Shown here: positions 1-5,644 of the stretch, one piece after another | How the letters are laid out: the number at the start of each line of letters is the position of its first letter | Numbering within the stretch: the first letter of the stretch is position 1 | Source of the DNA: Polyangia bacterium | GTDB lineage: Bacteria; Myxococcota_A; Polyangia; Polyangiales; Polyangiaceae | DNA length: 7,725 bases | Direction: 5' to 3' | NCBI GenBank assembly: GCA_030433055.1 | Contig: JAUILJ010000359.1 | Coordinates: 1 to 7,725 of the forward strand | Program-made: the position numbers and the translations under genes | The notes under the pieces: model-generated | Told to the model about the DNA's origin: nothing | Database searches by the model: none | What the model saw: the letters and a program-made list of their open reading frames with translations, nothing else

Positions 1-482
1 CCGCATTGCGGCCGAAATACTAAGGCCAAACGACCGAAAAGTTCAGTCTATCTCGCGTACTTCCAGTGCCTATCGCCTTGGAAACACCCAGCAGCGTCAG
101 AGCCACCGTCCTGGAGGGTCCGCTCCTCCAGCCCGCGACCAGCGTCCCCCACGCGCGCCGCGATCACCTCGACGCAGCTCTCGGCCTTCAGCGTCGCCGT
201 CAGAACCGGCATGGAGCGGGATTGGAACGCTCGCTCCCCCCTTTCTCCCCGTGGGCGGGCAACGCATGCCCGTGTGCCCAGCCGCGCCTCCCTGGGCGCC
301 GGTTCGTCCCCGTCGATGCATGACGAGCAGAGTCAGCCCGAGATCTCACGGCAGCTGTTCTTGGGGTGAGACGCAACGCGGGCCGCTGGTCCCAACCAGC
401 CCACTCACCCGGCCCCCTTGACAGCTCGCGCCACGATAATTCCCCACGGAATACAAACCCACAGGCCGCAGCGGTCCCCGCG
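1..482. other. Stretch without a confident gene, downstream of the LysR gene
   Basis: I see no convincing gene, tRNA or strong terminator here. Several short frames are open on both strands, but none resembles a known family. The most gene-like is a minus-strand frame at 212-48 (ATG start, TAG stop, 54 aa), in which about four fifths of the third codon positions are G or C. It has no clear ribosome binding site, and the frame stays open upstream to about 332. It could be the remnant of a gene end. A five-pair hairpin (CTGGT/ACCAG) lies near 385-400 but is too weak to call a terminator. The first 60 bases are noticeably less GC-rich than the rest, as expected of intergenic DNA. Confidence 0.5.
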
Positions 483-1322
483 TCAATCAGACCACGGTTG
501 CTCCAGGGCAGCCATCACCGCGCGAACGCGAGGCGTCTTGCGACGGTCCGGGTGAGTCAGGACCCAGAGCGTTCGATCCAGCTTCTTCACGGAAGCTGCG
601 TACTCGCTCAGCTCCACCAAGTTCTGATGCCGCGAAGCGATGAAGCGTGGGATGAGCCCCAGCCCCACCCCCTCGGCGCACAGGCTCACCAGGGCGTGAA
701 ATGGAGCGCGCATCGCGACGTGCTCGGCGTTCGACCGCTCCCACGCGGACTCGGGCGAGCTGCTCTCGGTCTGGGCGCGCAACACCCAGCGCCGCGGACT
801 CCGAGCGGCGGCCTCTCGCGTCGCAAACACTCCATACGCCAGGCGCGCCACGCGCCTGCCCCAGCAGCCCGCCGGAGGACGCGGGGTGATGGCGAGCGCA
901 ACGTCCACTTCGTGGTCCCGCACGCTGGGGCCAGAGTCCCCGAGGTGTAGCGACACCTCGAGCGCTGGATACTGTTCGCACAGCGCGGCGAGAGGAGCCT
1001 GAATGAACGGCATCAGCGCCTCGACGGTGGTCACGCTGACGACGCCCTCGACCAGTGTCGCGCGATCACGCAGCGAGGCGAGGACCTCGGCCAGGGACTT
1101 GGACGTCCGCCGCCCCACCCGCGCCAGTGCTTGCCCCGTATCCGAGAGCGCCGCGCCCGAAGAGCCGCGAATCAAGCAGGGTTCCCCGATCGCTTCTTCG
1201 AGCGTGGTCACGCGGCGATACACCGTCGACACGCTCAAGCCGAGCTCGCGCGCAGCGGCGTGCACGCTCCCGTGGCGTTCGACCGCTTCCAGATACCGAA
1301 GGTCGTCCCATTGGATGGTCAT
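483..1322 (-). CDS. LysR-family transcriptional regulator
   Basis: A 279-aa one-component transcription factor. Residues about 4-60 form the N-terminal winged helix-turn-helix of LysR proteins: the opening WDDLRYLEAV, then GSVHAAARELGLSVSTVYRR as the helix-turn-helix, then the wing and start of the linker helix around LEEAIGEPCLIR. The remainder (about 90-279) fits a LysR effector-binding domain, with the late GLGLIPRFIA segment typical of the family. I chose the ATG at 1322 because it places the helix-turn-helix at the usual distance from the N-terminus. An in-frame GTG at 1397 would add 25 residues unlike any LysR protein. No clear Shine-Dalgarno sequence precedes the ATG. The gene lies 100 bp downstream of the membrane-protein gene in the same direction, with an AT-rich patch (about 1364-1374) between them that could carry its own promoter. 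Its ligand and targets are unknown, and no divergently transcribed partner gene is visible. Confidence 0.93.
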   Translation of the reverse strand: MTIQWDDLRYLEAVERHGSVHAAARELGLSVSTVYRRVTTLEEAIGEPCLIRGSSGAALSDTGQALARVGRRTSKSLAEVLASLRDRATLVEGVVSVTTVEALMPFIQAPLAALCEQYPALEVSLHLGDSGPSVRDHEVDVALAITPRPPAGCWGRRVARLAYGVFATREAAARSPRRWVLRAQTESSSPESAWERSNAEHVAMRAPFHALVSLCAEGVGLGLIPRFIASRHQNLVELSEYAASVKKLDRTLWVLTHPDRRKTPRVRAVMAALEQPWSD

Positions 1323-1422
1323 CGCTCGCGGGGAGCGTGCCACCGTTGGACGGACGTAGGCTTGATTTTTTGACCACCTGACGCTCGCGCTCGCCACCTA
1401 GCCGGGTCGGCAGACGCCTCGG

Positions 1423-2415
1423 TCAGGCGGGCGCGGACTGTGCGATCGTCGCCTCGCGCTGCTTCTCCCGGCGAAACCAGAACCAGGAGCACGCCGCACC
1501 GGCGGCCACGCACCCCGCGGCGGCCATCAGATAGAAGATCGCCCACACCAAGTCCCGATTTCGGCGACTGGATTCGCGTCCCTCCGCGCGCCTCAAGCTC
1601 GCCAGCCTGCTCTGGAGAGACTCCGGAGTCGCGAGAGACCAGTACTCCGACCCACGCTTCACGAACCGCAGATCCCGAGAGCCGTACCCGTAGGGAGACG
1701 GCTCGCTGAACGTCACGGCCGAGCTGTGACACTGAGAGCCACTGACCTTCGTCTCCCAGGCGCACCAGCTGTCGTTCTGCTTCTGCGCGAGCGCCTTCTC
1801 TGGACAGTCCAGCGGAGGATCTTGCCCCGCGCTGGCCCACACCAGATCCTGCTTCGTGAGCGAGCGGGTCTGCTCGATGCACGTTAGATTGCGTTGGCTG
1901 TAGCGAGCGCCCTTGCCACTCTCCCAGGCACCCAGCGCACAGCCGGGAGCAGCCAGGAAGAGCAGCCCGGCGACCGCCGGGAGCGCGTAACGCTTCAACG
2001 CGTTGGTCTGCTGCTCGGACAGTAGAGGCCCGCTGGATACGCCCTGGGCGCCCGCCGGCCCCAACGCTCCAGGCGAGCCGACAGCCTCGAGTTCCCCACG
2101 CAACACGCCGGCGATCTCCGCATGCATGCGCTTCCAAGTGCTGCTGCAAACAGCGAAGTAGATCAGCGAGAAGATCAAGCCGGGGACGATCCCACCGAGG
2201 AATCCGACCACCATCAACAGCCGGGGGACGATGGGCATCCCGTCGACCAGCTTTGCCCCCTGTTGGTGCGGGCGAATCATGACCTGAATCCACATCCCCG
2301 AGGAAACTGCTGTGTACCCGGCCGTGGTACCGACCGAGTAGCGAGGCAGCCTAGGCGCGAGCCAGGGCACCATCTGGGAAGGGGGCGCCAGACCGCTGGC
2401 CAGCTGAACAATCAC
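1423..2415 (-). CDS. Three-helix membrane protein of unknown function with a cysteine-containing outer loop
   Basis: A 330-aa protein of no family I recognise. Three hydrophobic segments are visible: residues about 66-90, 144-163 and 289-314. Basic residues follow helix 1 (KR at 95-96), precede helix 2 (KR at 141-142) and follow helix 3 (RREK), so the positive-inside rule puts the N-terminus and residues 164-288 outside and the C-terminus in the cytoplasm. The outer segment has cysteines at 179, 204, 218 and 229, which could form two disulfides. The inner loop (91-143) holds a small Gly/Ala/Pro-rich stretch. Translation starts at a GTG preceded by GAGGA (2426-2422) six bases upstream, and the GTG overlaps the stop of the upstream small gene (GTGA). 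The two are therefore probably cotranscribed and translationally coupled. Later in-frame methionines at residues 41, 46 and 60 are less well supported. A role in envelope sensing or as a partner of the small protein is only a guess. Confidence 0.85.
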   Translation of the reverse strand: MIVQLASGLAPPSQMVPWLAPRLPRYSVGTTAGYTAVSSGMWIQVMIRPHQQGAKLVDGMPIVPRLLMVVGFLGGIVPGLIFSLIYFAVCSSTWKRMHAEIAGVLRGELEAVGSPGALGPAGAQGVSSGPLLSEQQTNALKRYALPAVAGLLFLAAPGCALGAWESGKGARYSQRNLTCIEQTRSLTKQDLVWASAGQDPPLDCPEKALAQKQNDSWCAWETKVSGSQCHSSAVTFSEPSPYGYGSRDLRFVKRGSEYWSLATPESLQSRLASLRRAEGRESSRRNRDLVWAIFYLMAAAGCVAAGAACSWFWFRREKQREATIAQSAPA

Positions 2416-2705
2416 AGCGATTCCTCAAGGATACGGATCCGAACAGAAGCCCTGGTCGCTGCACGCCTCCCCACGCACATTCGCGCACCCTGCTTCTCCA
2501 GCCTGGCGCTCTTCGGCTTTTCCGGCTGTACGACGGCCCCCGCACACACTTTCGCGGAAACATGTGGGGAATCATCGGGTACTACGGGATAGATGCTGGT
2601 CGCCGGATGTACCGTTGTGGGGTCGGGCTCAGCTCCGTTCGACTTCTTGTAGGTGAGCTGGGTCGCCGCAACCAGGCTGATGGCGATCGTCGCGCGGTGA
2701 GACAT
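2412..2705 (-). CDS. Small 97-aa protein with a hydrophobic N-terminus, unknown function
   Basis: A short gene supported by its signals rather than by homology. A strong Shine-Dalgarno GGAGG (2714-2710) lies four bases before the ATG, and the stop codon overlaps the GTG start of the membrane-protein gene. The N-terminus has a basic MSHR followed by the hydrophobic IAISLVAATQL, which looks like a short secretion signal or anchor. It is followed by KKSNGAEPDP, similar to the region after a lipobox, but a tyrosine stands where a lipoprotein cysteine might be expected, so I do not call it a lipoprotein. The middle is proline-rich and the C-terminal third is basic, with two cysteines (54 and 77). 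It is the first gene after the 11-bp direct repeats. The C-terminal part is less convincing as protein than the start, and a small frameshift or a different true end cannot be excluded. Confidence 0.6.
   Translation of the reverse strand: MSHRATIAISLVAATQLTYKKSNGAEPDPTTVHPATSIYPVVPDDSPHVSAKVCAGAVVQPEKPKSARLEKQGARMCVGRRAATRASVRIRILEESL
2422..2426 (-). promoter_or_regulatory. Ribosome binding site deciding the GTG start of the membrane-protein gene
   Basis: GAGGA, six bases before the GTG at 2415, inside the last codons of the 97-aa gene. It supports the GTG over downstream ATG codons at residues 41, 46 and 60. Together with the GTGA stop-start overlap it indicates translational coupling of the two genes. 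Confidence 0.65.
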
Positions 2706-2709
2706 GGAA

Positions 2710-2714
2710 CCTCC
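2710..2714 (-). promoter_or_regulatory. Strong ribosome binding site of the 97-aa gene
   Basis: GGAGG within TGGAGGT, separated from the ATG at 2705 by the four bases TTCC. It is one of the two best Shine-Dalgarno matches in the window. It is the main reason to accept a short gene that has no recognisable homology. Confidence 0.75.
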
Positions 2715-2737
2715 ACCGCGCAGACTACGTGCGCCGA

Positions 2738-2770
2738 GCTTAACGACAGCTTAATCGAGCCTTAATCGTC
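2738..2770 (-). promoter_or_regulatory. Three 11-bp direct repeats, candidate operator for an OmpR/PhoB/SARP-type winged helix
   Basis: On the plus strand the units are GCTTAACGACA (2738-2748), GCTTAATCGAG (2749-2759) and CCTTAATCGTC (2760-2770). The CTTAA core begins at 2739, 2750 and 2761, an exact 11-bp period of about one helical turn. The repeats cover the end and stop codon of the FHA/winged-helix regulator and the first part of the 56-bp gap, ending 33 bp before the start of the 97-aa gene. PhoB/OmpR-family and SARP winged helices are known to bind head-to-tail on direct repeats phased at about 11 bp, and the gene just upstream encodes such a domain. Binding by that protein is inference. 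I could not assign a convincing -10 element between the repeats and the ribosome binding site. Confidence 0.6.
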
Positions 2771-3388
2771 TTCGATCGACAGAAAGGCGCCTGGTGGAAT
2801 CAGGTAGCCCGACCGACTCCGCTCGATGACGCCGCGCAGCCCAAGTTTCCGCAGGGTACTCAGCGCGACATACACGCGATTTTGCGCTCCCATGGCCACG
2901 CGTTCCCCTGGCCAACCGAACGCGAACACTTCATCCACGCTCATGGCTTCGCCTGGCTTTTGAGTGCGCTGAGCCACCAACGCACACAGCAGCAGGCGAA
3001 GGTTTTTTCGGTGCTCGAGCGATACCGTCTCGCCATCCGCTGTCACGAACCAGCTGCCATCACGACTGACCTTCACCAGCGCTCCGCGAGGTTCGAAAGC
3101 CATGTCGACTGCGTCTTGCATCCTCTTCCCTCCTCCCGCGCCTTTGGCTTGGGCAACCCCCTCGGTCAGTTCGCGCTGTAGGTCGAAGACGTTGTGTTCG
3201 AAGGCTCGGCCCAGCAGCTCAACGATTAGTTGGCGCTCGACCCATTCGCTATCACCCCTCGCCGCAGCAATTGTGACTGCGAGGCTCGCGATGTCCTCTC
3301 GGCGCTCCGTGAGCGCAGGGACTTCGGTGGTTTGGCCGAGCAGGCGCGCGCCGAAATCTTCGCGCCAGACGCCTCCAGCGAAGGTGCA
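2762..3388 (-). CDS. C-terminal part of the FHA/AAA regulator: end of AAA domain plus winged-helix DNA-binding domain (out of frame with its N-terminal part)
   Basis: This frame continues the FHA regulator after a single-base shift near 3389 and gives 208 residues to the TAA at 2764-2762. It opens with GGVWREDFGARLLGQ and then PALTERREDIASLA, matching the sigma-54-activator AAA consensus FREDLYYRL...L.ERREDI, followed by the HNVFDLQREL helix that corresponds to WPGNVREL. The last about 100 residues are a Trans_Reg_C/OmpR-type winged helix: a small strand region (WFVTADGETVSLEH), the helices RLLLCALVAQR and MSVDEVFAFGWPGE, the recognition helix NRVYVALSTLRKLGL, and the wing VIERSRSGYLI. This replaces the Fis-type helix-turn-helix usual in sigma-54 activators. 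If translated alone, the first ATG is at 3121 (119 aa, essentially only the winged helix), but no good ribosome binding site is evident. I regard it as part of a gene of about 471 aa spanning 4178-2762. Confidence 0.85.
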   Translation of the reverse strand, partial: CTFAGGVWREDFGARLLGQTTEVPALTERREDIASLAVTIAAARGDSEWVERQLIVELLGRAFEHNVFDLQRELTEGVAQAKGAGGGKRMQDAVDMAFEPRGALVKVSRDGSWFVTADGETVSLEHRKNLRLLLCALVAQRTQKPGEAMSVDEVFAFGWPGERVAMGAQNRVYVALSTLRKLGLRGVIERSRSGYLIPPGAFLSIEDD

Positions 3389-4178
3389 TTCGGGCGGTCG
3401 TGATCACCTGCACATCGAGAACCCGGCGCGCCCACGAGTCCCGGCAGCGAACGTTCCTATCTTCGAGGAAGGCCAAGAGACAGACCTGAAGCTCCTCGAT
3501 CGCTCGATCGACGTTCTCGAGCAAGAACGTGCCCCCCTCCGCTGCCTCCAGGAGCCCGGTGTGGCTTCTGCTCCCCAGAAGGTCTTCTACGCTCGATTCC
3601 AGACCAAACGTCAATGCGTCTAGCTCGACCAGCGGGCGTCCAGGGCGGGTGCGCTGGTGCAACCAGCGCGCCAAGTGTGTCTTGCCGACCCCCATGTCCC
3701 CGACGAGGTGGAGGTTGTCTCGGCCGCTCCATCCCACCAGATCCTGGAAGACGCGCGCCATCTCAGGGCTCGAGCAGCCCAGGCGCTCGAGAGCCGAGGC
3801 GTCTTGTTGAAGTGGCGCTCGACGAACCAAGAACGAGAGCCCACCCACACGCACCAGGTCGCCCGCTTCGAGTTCGCCGCGCTCGGTACGCACGCCATTC
3901 ACGAAGGTGCCGTTTCGGCTGTCATGATCCCGAAGCCTGAGCCGCCCGTCCTCGAGCCCCAGCGAGCAGTGATGCCGAGAGAGGCTCGGATCTTCCATGC
4001 CCCCCGCCCCTAGCCACTCAGCGCCACGCCCCAAGGTCAGCCCCTCACTCGGCGAAACCGCCATCCGGCGACCTACCAGCGCCAGGTCTGGGCCGTGAAC
4101 GAGCACCAGCGTCCAACAATCGCCGGAAAGTACGGTGCTCGTTCGGGCGGTGGTGGTAGCGCGCACGGTCTCTTTCAT
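3252..4178 (-). CDS. FHA domain plus sigma-54-activator-like AAA domain, N-terminal part of a frameshifted regulator
   Basis: The first 263 residues are coherent. Residues about 25-118 form an FHA phosphothreonine-binding domain: LGRG at 49-52, SLSRHH at 65-70, then DSRNGTFVNG at 86-95, with all hallmark residues present. Residues about 130-263 form an AAA domain like that of sigma-54 activators, with Walker A GDMGVGKT (160-167). The LFGHEKGAFTGA loop is missing: DLLGSRSHTGLLEAAEGGTF runs straight from the 'LLESELFG' position to 'GGTLFLDE'. Walker B reads FLLENV instead of LFLDEI. Contact with sigma-54 and normal hydrolysis are therefore doubtful. From codon 264 the frame reads Arg-rich nonsense (MHLRWRRLARR) to the stop at 3252, while the expected protein continues in the next frame. 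The ATG overlaps the kinase stop (ATGA), with GGGGGA just upstream. It probably reads phosphothreonine on the neighbouring kinase or its substrate. Confidence 0.88.
   Translation of the reverse strand: MKETVRATTTARTSTVLSGDCWTLVLVHGPDLALVGRRMAVSPSEGLTLGRGAEWLGAGGMEDPSLSRHHCSLGLEDGRLRLRDHDSRNGTFVNGVRTERGELEAGDLVRVGGLSFLVRRAPLQQDASALERLGCSSPEMARVFQDLVGWSGRDNLHLVGDMGVGKTHLARWLHQRTRPGRPLVELDALTFGLESSVEDLLGSRSHTGLLEAAEGGTFLLENVDRAIEELQVCLLAFLEDRNVRCRDSWARRVLDVQVITTARMHLRWRRLARRFRRAPARPNHRSPCAHGAPRGHREPRSHNCCGEG
3385..3400 (-). other. Frameshift site (one extra base) inside the FHA/AAA/winged-helix regulator
   Basis: Upstream of this point the protein reads DVQVITTAR in the frame of the ATG at 4178. 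From 3388 the frame one base further on reads CTFAGGVWREDFGARL and stays open to the natural stop at 2762. Reading ...GCC CGA (A) TGC ACC... with one base removed restores one continuous AAA domain. The exact base cannot be fixed, and the shift may lie anywhere in about 3400-3385. No slippery sequence or stop-codon context typical of programmed frameshifting is present. Confidence 0.85.
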
Positions 4179-5644
4179 CTGTCCCCCGTCAGAGTCTCGA
4201 ACCCCGGCGCAAAGACATCAGCAAGCTTCGCCGGGTTCGCGACCCCGAGAACCCGCGCTTGGTCGTTGGCAGCCGCGATGAGCACACTGCCTTTGCGTCC
4301 ACCGAGTAGCTGCCCCCTGCGCATCCTCGAGACTTCACGCAACCAGTCGAGTCCCCACGCGCTGGCGATCCGATCCGCCTCGAGCAGGTGTCCGTGGGAG
4401 TCGGTGTTTCTCCCCTCACAAGCCGCGATCCCGGCCCAACTCAACGCGGTCCACACCCGCGCATAGCTCATCGGGGCCCAGCCCAACCGTGTGGTCAACA
4501 CTCGAGCACTGAGCAGTGAGTGGGAGACGTGCACGACACGGCGAGACAAGTGCAAGCGGATCCTCAGATACAGATCGAGGGCACGCACGACTTCGATCGC
4601 GGTGTTCAAGGAGCGGCGATGGAGCTTGAGCCACGCGGCGTGGCGCTGCAGAGCGTCACCAGCTTCGCCCCTATACATATCGAGCTCGGCCCGGCCCTCG
4701 AGCTCCCAAAAATGTTGGAGGTGAAAGCCTCGAGTCGGATCCGGCCACACTGACGCATCAAGCTCCACCTGAGCCAGGTCTGGTTCGTCCGCCGCGAGTA
4801 ACCGTACCGACGATGCCCGCCGAAGCGTGGTCTCGAGGAAACGGTCCGCGCGCCGTTCCGCGTCGCGCAGGTGCCCCTCCATGGACACCATGAGTTCAGA
4901 GTAGTGGCCGAGAAAGCGCAAGCCAAGCCCTCGAAACATGCGCACGCTGTTCAGCTCCCAGCTCGTGCCCACCGTGTGCTCCTCAAACGCCGCCTCGACG
5001 GACTTGAGCTTGCGCACGTTACGGGCGACGTCTCCGCTCAGCACGCCGAGCACTGCCTCCGCACCTTCCGACCAAGCGCGCAGGAGTGGGGTTCCTTGGC
5101 GGGCGGCGATCCGTTTTGATTCCTCAAGGCAACGCCATGCGTCTCGACCGCGGGTCCAGCGGCTCCCCGCGAAAATTGTCTCAGCGGCCAGCGCGCGACC
5201 AACGAGGTTGGGCTCGCCGATCTCCAAGGCAAGCATCACTTGACGGGTGTGGTATCCAGCCGCGCGAAGGTTGTCGACCATGCCCAAACCGAAAGCCGCC
5301 GTGCGCAGCACGTCCAGCCGCAGCAAGTCCCGTTCGTCTACCTCTTCGAGCAGCCGCTCGCAGTAGCGCCACCCGCGGGCTCTGAACATCAGTCGATCCA
5401 CACCGAGCTGGAGCAAGCCGAGCCATGGCGTCTTTGGCAACGGGCGGTCGAGCTCCTTGAGCACCGCTTCGAGCAGCTCGAGGCCGCGTTCGGGGTAGCC
5501 GGCGATCAAGAACTGTTCAGCAGCGCGTTGGTACAACCGCAAGCGCTCTCGTTTCGGGCTGGGCCCCGCGAGCCTGAGAAAGTGCTCCGCGGCCTCCATG
5601 CCGCGGCGACAGTTGCAGAGGGCCTCGGCAATGGCCAGCTCCAG
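4175..5644 (-). CDS. C-terminal TPR-like helical region of the kinase/ATPase (out of frame with its N-terminal part)
   Basis: This frame carries the last 489 residues of the large kinase after the frameshift near 5644. It opens with LELAIAEAL...MEAAEHFLRLA and continues as paired amphipathic helices resembling the TPR/MalT-like repeats found C-terminal to the ATPase in large myxobacterial protein kinases. Examples are YQRAAEQFLIAGYPERGLEL and the well-conserved GLGMVDNLRAAGYHTRQVM. Such regions generally act as sensing or protein-binding surfaces. Used alone it would start at the ATG at 5599 (474 aa), but no ribosome binding site precedes it and its first 15 codons upstream are clearly coding. 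The TGA at 4177-4175 overlaps the ATG of the FHA regulator, so translation of the two is coupled. I see no further break before the stop. It is best read as part of one kinase gene rather than as an independent TPR protein. Confidence 0.85.
   Translation of the reverse strand: MELAIAEALCNCRRGMEAAEHFLRLAGPSPKRERLRLYQRAAEQFLIAGYPERGLELLEAVLKELDRPLPKTPWLGLLQLGVDRLMFRARGWRYCERLLEEVDERDLLRLDVLRTAAFGLGMVDNLRAAGYHTRQVMLALEIGEPNLVGRALAAETIFAGSRWTRGRDAWRCLEESKRIAARQGTPLLRAWSEGAEAVLGVLSGDVARNVRKLKSVEAAFEEHTVGTSWELNSVRMFRGLGLRFLGHYSELMVSMEGHLRDAERRADRFLETTLRRASSVRLLAADEPDLAQVELDASVWPDPTRGFHLQHFWELEGRAELDMYRGEAGDALQRHAAWLKLHRRSLNTAIEVVRALDLYLRIRLHLSRRVVHVSHSLLSARVLTTRLGWAPMSYARVWTALSWAGIAACEGRNTDSHGHLLEADRIASAWGLDWLREVSRMRRGQLLGGRKGSVLIAAANDQARVLGVANPAKLADVFAPGFETLTGDR

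Noticed and set aside
66..323. Plus-strand open frame of 85 codons
   Set aside because: It is Arg/Pro-rich with no domain and no ribosome binding site, as expected by chance in GC-rich DNA.
366..950. Plus-strand open frame of 194 codons
   Set aside because: It lies mostly antisense to the LysR gene, whose family match is clear. Its composition (Arg, His, Pro, Ala) is typical of a shadow frame.
1323..1397. Upstream GTG start for the LysR gene
   Set aside because: It would add 25 residues with no LysR similarity. The ATG at 1322 puts the helix-turn-helix where the family has it.
1376..1422. Possible terminator after the membrane-protein gene
   Set aside because: The GC-rich stretch with repeated GCGAGCG does not fold into a clear stem, and in the gene's direction it is followed by A residues, not a T run.
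1319..2293. Minus-strand open frame of 324 codons overlapping the membrane-protein gene
   Set aside because: It reads Gly/Arg/Ser-rich without hydrophobic or domain structure. The overlapping 330-codon frame has coherent transmembrane helices, a ribosome binding site and a stop-start overlap.
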